From Apoda limacodes (lineage: Eukaryota > Arthropoda > Insecta > Lepidoptera > Limacodidae): DNA of 64,000 nucleotides. The notes under the pieces were generated by a model. That model saw only the letters and a program-made list of their open reading frames with translations. It made no database searches and was not told the DNA's origin. The DNA lies in NCBI GenBank assembly GCA_946406115.1, contig OX291562.1, positions 1,394,001-1,458,000 on the forward strand. Direction: 5' to 3'. A program made the translations under genes and the position numbers. Below are positions 43,168-55,216 of the stretch, one piece after another (the first letter of the stretch is position 1; every line of letters starts with the position of its first letter).

Positions 43168-44095
43168 AACCGGCCAAGTGCGAGTCTGGCTCACGCACCG
43201 AGGGTTCCGTGCAAACTTTTTATATGTTGTTGTATATTATTAAAAATATTTTTATTAAATGATGCAACTAAAATTTTTTCCTTTATCTGTACTATAAGAC
43301 GTTGCTTCGTACCATATTTCAAGATGCTGAGTTCACGGGAAGTACCCTTTAGGTTTTGATGCCCTTGCGAGTTTCGAAAATTTGCGGAAATTTGCGGCAT
43401 AAACGCCTTTATCTTTTGATTCCGTTTTCTTAGAAGTTTGATTTTTTCACAGCTCCAAGGGACAGTAGACCCGAGTATTTGATATAAATTTTAGCTTCCT
43501 ATATGGTTAAACATGTTTGAGCGAAGCGATGGCTGATTCATTTGTCATACTCGTGAACGGGTGCCGCCTGTGGAGACTAGTCTGCTCTTGCAAACTTCTT
43601 TGTATCCTTGTATTTAGTCTTACTTTTTGTTTTGTTAATCAATACTGTAAGACATTGATAAGTGATGAATAGGTACATAAACTATTTTTTTTTTATATTT
43701 TGCAATTAGATACTTTTTTTTTGTTGTGCTTGTGCATTTTATGTTTTTTACGTTTGCAATGGAAAGTGTCCTTCTATGATAGGAAGGGGATTTTCCAATA
43801 TTTTAAGTGGACGCTGTAAGAGAAAGGGAGAAAAGAAATGCTCTTGCTGAATTTCTTGCCGGTTATTCTCAGTACAAGGTCTCCCGCCCTATAGACTTAC
43901 GAACCGATGTCGTAGTGACATTCATAAGTGCTCAATTATTGTAGCGTAAATTGAATAACTGATTTTGATTTTGATTTTAGATTTTGATACCACGCGTTTC
44001 TGAGAAAAAGGGTCTTGACAGACGGACAACAAAGTGATCCTATAAGGGTTCCGTTTTTTCCTTATGGATACGGAACCCTAAAAATGGCCTTAAGG
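43168..44095 (+). repeat. GGGTTCCG dispersed repeat, interrupted by repeat S
   Basis: Left part begins AAAACCGGCCAAGTGCGAGT with GAGGGTTCCGTGCAAAC and runs to about 43500. The right part (from about 43978) has GATACCACGCGTTTCTGAG, TTGACAGACGGACAACAAAG and the end GGATACGGAACCCTAAAAAT. The two halves belong together once 43506-43977 is removed. Confidence 0.8.
43506..43977 (+). repeat. dispersed repeat S, copy 2, inserted in the GGGTTCCG repeat
   Basis: Starts GTTAAACATGTTTGAGCGAA and ends GATTTTGATTTTGATTTT. It matches 34533-34990 throughout. A possible target duplication is the short ATTTTAG on both sides. Confidence 0.78.
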
Positions 44096-46770
44096 AAAAC
44101 AAAAATAAAAATTTAGTAAATTTTATTTTGTCTAGTAAATATTTTAAAATAAGTTAAGTTTGTTTGTTTTTGATGTATTAAACGACCACTCCCTCTCTGT
44201 CTCTTTTTTTATTTCTTTTTTTATTTCCTCGAGTAAAATAGAAGATGATAAAATTTGCTGAATATTATCCGTGAAGAGCGAAAATTTGCCTCGAACCGGG
44301 ATCATACGATTTTGCTGGTCAGGAGCCAACTTAATATAAAATTATCATGACTAATTACGTATAGTATACCGATACGATCTCAAGTATGGCTTAAAATTTT
44401 CCGTAAAAGATCCGTATAAAAAACCGCCTCGCTTCCATCCTACCCGCTCGGGCCTCTCGCGGTCGGCTGCCGCCACGTCACGTGGACGCTGGATAGCAAC
44501 ACGCATGCGCGAGCGCCCTCGGCGCCGGCGTTGCACCAAACCTAGCCCGCGAGTCCACGGAATGCGCTTCACGCAGAAGGCTGCCTGCGCCTTGCTACTT
44601 ACTCGTTATATTACCATAGTGTACATACCTATTCCTTTCTTGTTAAAACCTGAAAAGATTGTTACAATATTAAGTTATTCTGAATTAGACATTTAAACCA
44701 CATAATCTTTTCATTACTTCGACCCTGCTATACATAATCCGTTAAATATTTGATACGAACCAGGATCATGCGATTTTACTGGTCTTTCCAAATTGAAGTT
44801 AGGTAATCATGACCTATTACGTATTTTCTTACATTATAAACAAATAAAAAAACTTTAATAAATTTTTATACCGGAATCTTGTTTATTGAGTATATCAGAG
44901 TAAGCTCCAAGAGGAAAAAGATTTTTAGCTAAATTATTTAAGCGTTTATGATAGATTTTATGTTATCTTAAGTTCATGAAAAATAACTTAATCAACAATT
45001 GGATAAGTTAAACAAAAATCAAGTTAAAAATTTTTTGTAAACTGGATTGTATTCCTTCAAGTGTCTAAATGATACTATAATTTATTCAAATTTTTATATT
45101 GCTAATAAATATTATAAAAAAAATATTTTCTGACGCTTAGTTTGTTTGCCGGCGACGTCACAACGTTGAAACTGCCGCGCGGAACGCTATTTTCAACGAT
45201 AAATTAAAATTATAAATAATGGAACTACAATTTAGGGAGTCGAGACTTTTTTTATGAAATTTTCTCCTCTTTTAGAATCTTTTTTCAAAATGGAGCTGAT
45301 TTTAATATTTTTGAATTATTGTTAAAAAACGGAGACCACCTTTTTCTCTCTTCGTTTTTTGTTAATAACAATTGCAATATTTAATAGCAAAAAAATTCCA
45401 AAATTCCCCTTTTTCAGAATAAAATTCTGAATCCAAAAAACCAAACCCTATATTTTTAAATTTGTGCTAACTATTTTTCGCAGAAAACTCGCTTCTCGAC
45501 CAGACTAATAGGATATACTTGTTCAATTCTTGTACATATTTATATTGGTGGGTAAGCACATAAATCATTGTTCCATCAATTTTGGTATCCGCCATCTTCT
45601 TTCGATGGTGTGACACTTCCTCCGCGCGCGCGACGCAGCATGAACGTTTTCTGCTGACCAAGCAATTTCGGTGTGAAGCCTGAATAGCCGTGCTATCTAA
45701 CAAATTCTAATAAACTGTCTAAAAAGTGGATTCTGCATTGCCTGTGATATATCAGTGGCTTGGTGTGCTACACAAAAACCAGGAGTTGGTCTACATTGGA
45801 GCTGATTGTGGACGTTAATGTTGGTGGAGCATATTTTACCCATCGATTTTAGACAAGGATTGACCAGCGTACTTTAATAGTTGTAAATATCGAAAAATAC
45901 TAACCTTACATCAAGTTACCAGGACTAGCAAAATCGCATGATCCCGTTTCGTGGCCAATTTTTGCGTTTCCCGGATAATTTACAATAAGTACTATAATCG
46001 ATATAAAATAAGTACTATATGTCATTAATATGTTATTAATGACATTTTTTTGGTGGTTCGACGATGTACGACATCGCCATTAAGATGTGTCGTATCTAAC
46101 TTATGTATAACTTATGTATATAGAGGAAATTATAGTAACGACACGTGGCGTGATCAAAGTGAGTAACGAAATGGACGAACATTATAAACAAATTAGAGGG
46201 TGCCAGCCATACGGACTAGTCACGAGTACCAGCCCCAGTACCACTACCAGCACCTGTACAAGGTTTCTGAATTATGTACGGGTATGGTGGTACAAGTACT
46301 TATAAGTACTTACAAGTACCTACGTACCTACATGCTGCACGAACATTCACTATTCATAATGTAGGAATGTTCAGCGATTTGGTTTGATTTACAACAAATA
46401 CATATAATAACACAATAGTAAATTATCTCAATAAAATGTATCAGAACATAATACTTACGTTATTATGGTATGGTACGGACTCACGGATAGAGGGTTTTGT
46501 ATTTTGAATAATAAATCAGATAACCGGATTTAGATTTAATTACAGCAAAAAACTTGTACCTTTTATTTTTAAATATAATGAGTCCCTAGTATGCCCTTCA
46601 GTTATGTGTGATATATTATGTGTTACCGGCATTGTTTGTAACCTGGTATTCCGGAGAATGCCTAGGTATTCAATAGAATGCCTAAAACGTTCAGGCAATG
46701 TATAAAATGAACAATGTAAAGCCTGGACATAATAAACATTATAATATGCACGTCTTATTTGACATTACAG
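44096..46770. other. intergenic stretch with a small GC-rich island and dispersed motifs
   Basis: A GC-rich patch (44420-44590, including CGTCACGTGGACGC) stands out from its surroundings. The related segments at 44290-44362 and 44755-44825 (direct) and 45915-45960 (inverted) share GATCATGCGATTTTGCTGGT-like text. A minus-strand frame at 45467-45703 has an ATG in AAGAAGATGGCGG context (codes ADTKIDGTMIYVLTHQYKY), not recognised. Confidence 0.45.
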
Positions 46771-46774
46771 TATT

Positions 46775-46858
46775 TGATATAACATTACATTCAGTTTATG
46801 TATATTATATTCAGTTTATTTACATTACATTCAGTTAATGTACATTACATTCAGTTTT
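46775..46858. repeat. short tandem array, about 25-bp unit
   Basis: Four imperfect units share ACATTACATTCAGTTTATGT, with one TATATTATATTCAG variant. Confidence 0.75.
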
Positions 46859-47094
46859 TAGACTGTTACGTAAAAATGTAAAAATACTTGAGTGGATATG
46901 AAAGTAACACAACGCCATGAGTTACATGCTATTGTTGCCCCCATGATATATTTACGTAACTTTTTTGTCTTTTGAGATTAAGATAAGCTAAGAGTAGCAC
47001 TGCTAGTGGTGAGGTCTATCAAATAGTTAATAATGGCAATTTTAACAAACTATTTGATGGTAGCACTTGTGCTGGTCTTTTCTAACAGAAACTG

Positions 47095-47128
47095 TTTGCG
47101 TGGTTGTGAGAAATGTGTTTGCGTGGTT
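47095..47128. repeat. 23-bp minisatellite, left part
   Basis: GTTGTGAGAAATGTGTTTGC plus three more bases make a unit; one full and two partial units precede the LINE poly(T). The rest of the array is at 49222-49304. Confidence 0.9.
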
Positions 47129-49221
47129 TTTTTTTTTTTTTTTTTATACCACTAAGGTGGCAAACAAGCTTACGGCCCCCCTGATGGTAAGCGGTCACCG
47201 TAGCCTATGGACGCTTGCAACACCAAGGGTATCACTTGCGCGTTGCCGACCCTTCAGAAATCTAATAACTTCTTTCTTGAAGAACTCCATACTGTAGTCC
47301 TTGCAGAAAACCTTGGCAGGGAGCTCATTCCACAACTTAAGCGTACGCGGGAGGAAGTTTCTCTGACACCGCACTGTACGCGACCATTTAGGTTCTAAAG
47401 TGTGAGAATGAATTCCCTGCCGATGGCGAGCGGTGCGATGGTAGAAAGTAGCCGTGGGCATGATTTCGAACAATTCCTCAGAACACAACCCATTGTACAA
47501 GCGGTAGAACACACACAGTGAGGCAAAGTCTCTCCTCAGACTTAAGGGCTCGATACCGCAAGTGAGTTTGGAATCGTCGACAATTCTCACAGCTCGTCGT
47601 TGAACCAAGTCAAAAGGGCCAAGCTGGTATCCAGGTGCACCTGCCCAGAGATGGCAGCAGTACGTCATATGGGGCCGAACCTGCGACTTGTAAAGTAACA
47701 ACCTTTGCCCCGACGTGAAGCACTGCTTCGCTCTGTTGAGTACACCAAGTTTTTTGGACGCCAGCTTTACCTTATCTTGTAAATGATCTCGGAACTGAAC
47801 ATCGCTGGATATGTCGACACCAAGGATCCCAATGCTCTTGGAGATGGAGAGGGGAGTGTTCTGGAATTGTGGGACCACAGTGAATGGAGTTTTCTTAGCG
47901 GTGAACGCGCACACTTGTGTCTTTGTAGGGTTGAATCGGACCAAGTTTACCCGTCCCCAGTCAGAGACCTGGGACAGTGTGGTCTCAATTTGAGACACAA
48001 GTTCTCCGCGGTTTTCCTCCACAACGGAACGAGGGATGTTTGCACGACCCGTGTAAAAAGCGTCTCCAGTACTGTCATCTGCATAGCAATGTATGTTGTT
48101 GATGTCCAACATCCAGCATGTAGGAGACAGCACAGAGCCTTGCGGGACACCAGCATTAACGTCCATGCTATCAGAGCAACTACCGTCAACTACGGTTCGT
48201 ATGCGTCTGCCGGACAAAAAGCTAGCCAGTAGTCCAGGCTACATGCCAATGCCTCCCCCTGACTCTCAATGGCTAGTGCCCATTGGTGAGTGAGATACAC
48301 TAGAAGGTCACCAGTGGAGCGACCGTGGCGAAAGCCATATTGACGGTCACTGACCAGATCGTGTACTTCTAGGTATCTTAGGAGCTGTGTGTTGATCACA
48401 CGCTCCATCACCTTAGAGAGGAGAGAGGTAATAGCGATAGGCCTGTAATTCGATGGATCTGATCTATCGCCCTTTTTGGGCACCGGGTGCACATTCGCAG
48501 TTTTCCATGAAGACGGAAATTGCCTAGTGTGGTAGGAAAGCGCGAAGAGGCGCGTGAGTACAGGACATAACTCAAGAGCACACTGCTTAAGCACCACTGC
48601 TGGTATACCGTCTGGCCCACTAGACTTATGAACGTCTAGAGAAAGCAACGCCCGCCTGACCTCCCGCTGCGTTATGGAGATTTCCGGCATGGTCTTACCG
48701 CACCACGGTATAGTAGGTGGTACAGCGCCTTCATCGTTCATATTCGAGTTCGAGGCAAAGAGACTGCCCAGTAGATCGGCTTTCTCCTTAGCACTATGGG
48801 CCAAGTCACCATCGGTCTTTCGCAGTGGTGGTAACGACGACTGGCAGAAGTTCCCTTCGGCAGCTTTGGCAAGCGACCAGAAAGCACGACTCCCAGAAGG
48901 ATAGCTCGCAAGTCGCCCACCTATTTTGCCGATGAATTGGAATTTTGCTCTGGCAGTTGCTTTCTTACTGAACCTCGAGGCAGCATTTAATTTGCGTTTT
49001 AACTCAGAAATATTCGGATCCTTATTAAAACGAGCCGTGGTCCAAGCCTCATATGCATTTTGCTTAAGAATTTTAGCTTTTCTGCAAGACCTATTAAACC
49101 ACGGCCGTTTTTTGACGCCGGCAGCTACTCGCGGGTTAGGAATATAGCATTCCATACCAGCAAGGATTGTCTCAGTGACTGCGGCTGCGCAGACGTCAGG
49201 ATCTTCTGAGTTAAAGCAGCT
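47127..49221 (-). pseudogene. CR1-like LINE copy 4, 5'-truncated, inside a minisatellite
   Basis: The tail is the T run at 47127-47145 followed by ATACCACTAAGGTGGCAAAC. The first part in coding order (49155 down to 48250) includes KRPWFNRSCRKAKILKQ, KIGGRLASYPSGSRAFWSLA, SSGPDGIPAVVL, NYRPIAITSLLSKVME and QYGFRHGRSTGDLL. A deletion near 48230 removes motif A. The frame 48217-47195 is open for 340 codons: AGVPQGSVLSPT, CYADDSTGDAFY, NLVRFNPTKTQVCAFTAKK, LLYKSQVRPHMTYCCHLWAG and KVFCKDYSMEFFKKEVI to GVASVHRLR. About 20 codons are missing between SPT and the YADD segment. This is the least decayed copy of the family's 3' half, but it lacks EN and motif A, so it is inactive. Confidence 0.9.
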
Positions 49222-49304
49222 GGTTGTGAGAAATGTGTTTGCGTGGTTGTGAGAAATGTGTTTGCGTGGTTGTGAGAAATGTGTTTGCGTGGTTGTGAGA
49301 AATG
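49222..49304. repeat. 23-bp minisatellite, right part
   Basis: Three full units (49222, 49245, 49268) and a partial fourth, each starting GGTTGTGAGAAATGTG and ending TTTGCGT. The units are identical to each other and to the left part at 47102-47124. Confidence 0.95.
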
Positions 49305-50278
49305 GCCTAAAAAATATTGTTCTTTTTCTATTATGTATGAAAAAAAGTTTCTGTGCCTATTACCATTATTATAAAAAATAAACAATTTGTTCTTTTTATT
49401 TTATTTTTTATCTCTAATTTATTTTTATTGCTTAGCTACACTGTTACGCGCAGTATATCCACAATGTTACTTTCGACCCTTGGCGTATTACTTTCTTCTT
49501 GACCCTGAGGACGAAAGTAACAAATGACTTACCATTTTTAAAGCACTGTAGCTCTTTAAAAGCAATTAATATCTTAGTTAAGAATATTAATATGTGTAAA
49601 GCATAAGCGAAAGTTATATGTGTCTAAGTAAAAGTCATCTATTAGCTATGCTTTGCTACCACCTATTTATTGTCAGTATTCTTGTCGGACTTTTTGTATG
49701 TACTTGACAATACCTACGTCTTGTTGTATTCCGTGTATATATAATAATTATACTTGGTGTTTATTTATTACACAACATATTATTATCTTAACGATTTTTT
49801 CAACATGTGCCTAAAACGCTTCAAGTAAGTTATCTTATTAATTTAATTAAGTTGGTACCATGTTTCTTCTATTTTTTTTCTTTTCTTACATTATTTATGT
49901 CTATTGACCAACAATGTACAAACATTACTTATATTTATTTTGTACTGCACATCGTCACCAGGTGTAACCCTGGCTCGACCTAGCACGGTTACTATCTGTA
50001 CCGCACACCGTTTTATTATATTAGTAGGTAATGCATTCTATGAGTACATGGACCATTTAACTAAGCCTTTGTACACCTAGTTTATGTTTGTAACTGTATG
50101 ATTTTTGATGAATAAATTTTTATTATTGTAATTACTTACTTTGATATATATTGTTGTATAAAATTGATTTAAAGATGTAAGGCTCCGAAAGATTTGCAAA
50201 TTGCAAAATTCATCCTTTTAGGGTAAAATTATGGTTCAGAGTTAATTTTATTTTATTTCTATACCATAATTAAAGCAT
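49305..50278. other. AT-rich stretch, no gene recognised
   Basis: Contains a small GC-richer segment near 49960-50010 (GTGTAACCCTGGCTCGACC) and AATAAA at 50111. No coding motif. Confidence 0.5.
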
Positions 50279-51740
50279 GAAAAAGCGGACTGCCAGATCT
50301 TTGAAATATTGAGGAATCGTGGGGAGTTCGAAGTTTCTGTGTGCATTGCGGACGTACCAAGAGGCTCCGGAGGCCGCTCTGAGAAAGCGGTTTTGGAGGG
50401 TCTGGAGTTTGTGGAGATTGCGCTTGGATAACGCAAAGACTACGCTAGCATAAGCTAGTATGGGGCGGATGCAAGTTGTGTAAAGATTCAGCTTATTTCT
50501 AAGCGACATCTTACTGTACTTGCCTATCATGGGATAAAGATGACCGAGGACCAAAGCGGCTCGGTCTCTGACTATTTTGTGTGAGCGTGGAAGTTCAAAC
50601 GACTATCCATAGTCACACCGAGATATTTGGTCTTATTTTGTCAGGGAATGGCACGACCGAAGAGAGAGAGGGGAGGTAGCCGCGGAGGGCAGCCTACGGT
50701 AAAGAGGACGGCAGAGCTTTTGTCGGGATTCACCTCGATTCTCCATTTCCGAAACCATTCGCCTAGGGCGGTGATAGCGGGTTGGAGTCTCTTAGTGATT
50801 CGACTCACTTGCCTATCGGTGGTATAGAGAGCGGTATCGTCCGCAAAGAGGGCTAGTTGGGTACCTATCGTTTTAGGGATGTCGTTGGTGTACAGAAGGT
50901 ACAAGATGGGGGCGAGCACAGACCCTTGCGGGCTCCTGCTTCTATGGGACGGGGGGAAGAGAGAGTGCCTTCAACTTTGTAGCGAAAGCTACGATTCGAC
51001 AAATAGTCTCGTATGATGAGCACGAATCGATCTGGCAACTGAAATTTGTACAGCTTAAAAATTAAACCGTTATGCCAGATTTTGTCGAAAGCTTTCGCTA
51101 CATCGAAGAAGACAGCACCCGTGTGGCGGGCCTTTCCTAATACTGGTTGGAAGCCACTAAGAATATGTTCCGTTATGCGGAGGACTTGATGGACGCATGA
51201 GTGTTTGGCACGGAAGCCGAACTGCTCGTCTATTAAAATGCCTCTGGAGACTATAGCGTTCCGTAGGCGAGCGAGGAGGAGGCGTTCATAGAGTTTACCA
51301 AGGGCCTTTAGTAAACTTAAAGGGCGATAGAAGGACGGCTCGGTACGAGCTTTGCCTGACTTATTGATGCCTATAACAATTGCATCTTTCCATTGAGAAG
51401 GAAAGATGCAATGTTCGATAGCAGCGTTAAAGATCGCTACTCGGAGGCAGAGCAGGGGAAGAGTGAGGCGCTTTAGGATATCGTTAGAGATACCGTCCGC
51501 ACCGGGGGCTTTACGGGGGCGTAGGTCTTTGATGACCTGTATGACTTCGTCGACAGTGACAGGGGGAAGGGGGTCTGCGGCAGGATTAGGTGGTGATAAT
51601 TACCAACTGGCACCTGTCTTGAGCACTCGCCAACGGTGGCGGTCAGGTGGCTAGTGAGTGAGTCGATAGCTACGTTTAGGCACGGTTACTATTTTCGAGC
51701 AGTTCCCAGCTCGCCACATCTAGACCGCGTTCCTAACGTA
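50279..51740 (-). pseudogene. Jockey-type LINE copy 3, truncated at both ends, 5' end inverted
   Basis: Minus-strand copy. Its 3' limit matches about 8660 of the full-length element (no poly(A)). Readable: LYPMIGKYSKMSLRNKLNLY, LALFADDTALYTTDRQ, VFFDVAKAFDK-type sequence near 51100, FGFRAKHSC-type sequence near 51215, and GADGIS near 51490. A deletion near 51582 joins positions matching about 7350 and 6945. At about 51690 the strand changes: 51700-51740 (CCCAGCTCGCCACATCTAGA) is in plus orientation and matches 6788-6826. The right side abuts a fragment of repeat A. Confidence 0.85.
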
Positions 51741-51843
51741 ATATCTCTTCTTCTCTTTTGTATCCCTATTTCAGTTTATTGTTATAGGAGTGAGGGAGAA
51801 AGAATGTACAATACTCAACACGCTAACTATTTTCGCCTGTAAC
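51741..51843 (+). repeat. repeat A fragment (copy C)
   Basis: GGAGTGAGGGAGAAAGAATG, then TACAATACTCAACACGCTAA and CTATTTTCGCCTGTAACT match 25217-25275 and the inverse of 63105-63160. Confidence 0.88.
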
Positions 51844-53138
51844 TGATTTTGAAAAACTGACATATAAAAAATATAAAGATAAAAAATCAGTTTGAAACTG
51901 AAAAAATTGAGAGAGTACGTTTTAAGCGTACAGAAAAATAGAAAGATTGTTAATTTAGTGTTAATTTTCTGAAGCAAGAATAACGATCACCAATAATTTA
52001 CAAATACTTACAATTTATGGGGCTTAGGGGTTATCCTCAAAGCTTTATCTTCAGGTACCGATTTACACTTTATTATCGTGAGAATATTTTCTACGACGGG
52101 ATCGTAAATGTCACCGTATTAAAATAATTTTTAAACATTTTCAAAATCTGGCGGAGATTTTGCTTCACTGGGCTGGACCACAGTAAGAACAATTTTACCT
52201 AGAATAATTTGTGACCATATTTTCACCATTTCAAAGAAATTATCTGAAAAACATTTGCAGTACAGTCGTCAAGAAAGTACAAATATCCGGTAATTTAGGA
52301 AAATTAAAATTGCGTACGAATATTTAGAAAATCGTAATAATTTATTATAAAAAGTAACGAACTCATCAAAATCTTTTCATTTATTTTCCCCTGAGGAAAA
52401 AGTCTTGAAAAATTCAATAGACAAAGAAATAGATAATAATAAAGATGTATTCCCTGATGGCGCAGAGGCGGGTGCGTCATAAATTTTTTATTCAGCCGGT
52501 AACTATTCCCGGAAGGCACATTTTTATTTATTTTTTATTGATTTGTAATTAGGTTAAACAACACGTCACACACACACTTTCGTACAAACTAAAAATACCC
52601 ACATACACAAATTCAATTTAATTATATTTGTAGCTACTCTTTCGTCAATGATGAAAGGTACAATCTAACCCAAATTAAACTATAAGGCGACCTCTGGCTG
52701 AATTGATGTACATAAATGGACAACGTCTGTCTGTCTTATGTCTTCTAAGACAGCCCTAAATTACTATGACTTAAACTTTAGAGGACATAGAAAAGGGGAC
52801 AAGAAATAAAACGTAGGTAAATTAAACGTTGAAATGTCAATAACTTCCCTGGTGTAACATCGTTTGTCCTTGAACCTTTTTTATATTATAACGCAATACT
52901 AAGCTTGTGTATGAGCGAAATCACAACAAACATAACATATATTTTTACAAAGGTTTATTTTAGGTTAATATTTTGTTTGTTTTGTTGTTAACTAATGACA
53001 GCCATAGAGTGTTGCCAGAAACAAAACAGGTTGCGTTCAAATCCTTACACTTCGTGCGTGAGGCCCGGCCCTGATAGCAACGGTACAGAATAATCCCCCA
53101 CCCCAGGCAGATCGGGTCTGACTGAGACATTGTATTTC
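51844..53138. other. intergenic stretch, no gene recognised
   Basis: AT-rich. The minus-strand frames at 51771-51977 and 52304-52519 are low complexity. A GC-richer piece at 53040-53100 (GTGAGGCCCGGCCCTGATAG) precedes the BEL relic and could belong to it. Confidence 0.5.
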
Positions 53139-54241
53139 CTAGGAAATCGGCAATTGCGACAGAGTAGCAACAGCTCTCGTAAGAATCGAGTCGCCTACTA
53201 AAACTTCAGCAACTCGCGGAACGCCATTCGAGCCGGGAAAGAGTTGAAGGATGCGACCACGCCTCCAGAGAAGAGGTGGCATATTTATCTCCTTGACCAG
53301 GACAAGATCACCCACATTTGCGGGTTCAGTCTTATCCGACCAACGCACTCGCTGCTGTAAGTGATAAAGATACTCATGAGAAAACCTTTTCTAAAAGCTG
53401 TTAGACATCTGTTACACATTTCAAACCGTGCCAACTCGGGAAAGGCCATCAACAGCTAACCCACCAAAAAAATTACCGGAAGTCAACAACTCCACATCAT
53501 TCGGGTCCAGAGAAATCGGACAGAGGGGCCTCGCGTTGAGCACCGCCTCAATTTTACAGAAGACTGTAGATAGCTCCTCGTAGGTGAGAACAGTCACGCC
53601 TACAACGCCGCGAAGATGTGTCTTTGCTGCCTTCACCACTGATTTTCGCTCCAAGAAAGATATGCGGGTCAATCGAAAATCCACTTAATTCCGGACAGGT
53701 GATGGTCTATGCCCTGCTGATTTGCAACAAAGAACTAGTGGACTTCTCGTAGATATCGATCAGCACCCTTATAAATTGGTTCCGCAATCCAAAATGATGA
53801 TATTTGGCAATCCACGGCGAGTAACAAGGTATACAAATACGCACAAGTATGCCTTGACCACCTTGGTGTCGCGCAAGGTAGAACTCTTAATGTTAAAGGG
53901 ACCTGCAAAATCCTTTCCAACAGTAAAAAGACTCGTTTGGGGCTTACTCGACCGGAAGGCAAATCTTCCATTTGTGGCTGAGTCAAAGTTGCCTTGAGCC
54001 TAAAACAGGGTATGCACTTAAAGAGCACATTTCTAATAACCCTTGGAGCCGTGACAATTCAAATCTCTCGTTGGAATATCGCAAGAAGACTGCTAATTTC
54101 CGCATGAGAGTTTCTCAAATCGCGGTCAAGGTTCAACAGCATGGTCAAGTGGCTATCCTTAAGCAAAAGTAGTGGATGCCGAGCTCCGTAAGACAAGTTT
54201 GCATGACGTAATCGGCCACCTACACCAATGAGTCTGCGATC
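53139..54241 (-). pseudogene. second BEL/Pao lineage: integrase and C-terminal domain relic
   Basis: In coding order: LIGVGGRLRHANLSYGARHP (54225-54165), a zinc-binding remnant CIPCFRLKAT (about 54010), then LPCATPRWSRHT-like catalytic-core pieces with frameshifts. VTVLTYEELSTVFCKIEAVL and NARPLCPISLDPNDVELL follow (53600-53480), then a DUF5641-like tail: VGDLVLVKEINMPPLLWRRG, RILQLFPGSNGVPRVAEVLV. It is the same gene order as 13400-14500 but clearly a different lineage (VLNARPLCPIS instead of VNSRPLTELS). No LTR found. Several stops; dead. Confidence 0.82.
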
Positions 54242-54254
54242 GTCGAAAAATTGT

Positions 54255-54530
54255 CAAAAATAAAAAAAACTTTTAATCAAAAAACAAACAACTGGCTTTA
54301 AAAAGATGCACTAAAAAGGTAAAAATAATTACTTATTTCCAAAAATCTAATCCGAATTACAGTTGAGGTCGCGGTCATGAAAGTGTTGTAAACTGTAAGG
54401 TACATAGACTCCACTTCAATCTGTAATTCAGATCAGATTCTTGGAAATAAGTATTTATTTTTACCTTTTTAGTGCATCTTATTCAAGCAGGTTTTTTTTT
54501 TCAAAAAGTTTTTATTTTACTTATGGGTGC
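54255..54530. mobile_element. foldback (palindromic) element
   Basis: The inner arms 54303-54362 and 54421-54480 are 60 bp each and pair with only four mismatches; the spacer is 58 bp. The outer arms (54262-54302 and 54481-54525) also pair loosely (AAAAAAACTTTTAATCAAAA with CAAAAAGTTTTTATT). It is the shape of a MITE or snapback repeat. I resolved no target duplication. It lies directly beside the BEL relic. Confidence 0.85.
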
Positions 54531-55216
54531 AAATCGACTATGCCTGCAGTTGGGTGGTGAGGAGCGTACCGATGAGCTGTAAGGTTATATTTAAAGAATG
54601 TCTGTTAAACTGATACCTTTTTGCTATAATTTGTATGCGAGCCGCCAAGAAATATTGATTGGGATTTGTTATCAATTAATAAAACGACACAATTAGTTGT
54701 AAAAAATGAGTGCAATTTTATGATAATTTAAAAGAAACAGCTTTTAATAAAAATGAAACGCAATAAACCCGATGACTGGAAAGTTCCAAACAGAATATAA
54801 CGCACTGAAGCCTCACAAGCGGAAATAGTAAATTACTACAGAGGGTCTACGGTATATAATTAAATCGATTTTTTTCTTTCTCGGCGCCGCACTATGACGC
54901 CCCCGCCCCTGCCGTCTACAATCCCTTTTTATATTTAAGTGACCTAAATTGACATTTCAACACAAACCTTATCTTTTTATGTTACCAGACGTTATTAAAT
55001 CTGGAATTACATTTTAAGATTTTACCAAAGTTTGAACTATCCATGTATAATGTACTCACAAAATATACCTACATTTTGCACAAACCATTATTTAAATGCA
55101 TTCTCAAAGACCCGTGTCCACCGACACTCCACACTTCAGTTCCATGTACGAGTATTTATATAGGAAGACAATTTTTAATTAGGTATGTCACATTCACATA
55201 TAGTGCAACAAACTTT
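54531..55216. other. intergenic stretch, no gene recognised
   Basis: AT-rich, with a short GC-rich patch near 54885-54920 (CTCGGCGCCGCACTATGACG). No coding evidence. Confidence 0.5.

Noticed and set aside
44280..44340. tRNA gene
   Set aside because: Only a weak B-box-like element is seen; no acceptor stem or convincing anticodon arm.
45467..45703. first exon of a host gene on the minus strand (ATG in AAGAAGATGGCGG)
   Set aside because: No conserved domain, no clear donor or following exon. Possibly part of a repeat.
47783..48232. 149-codon plus-strand open frame
   Set aside because: Antisense of the CR1-like RT coding sequence of copy 4.
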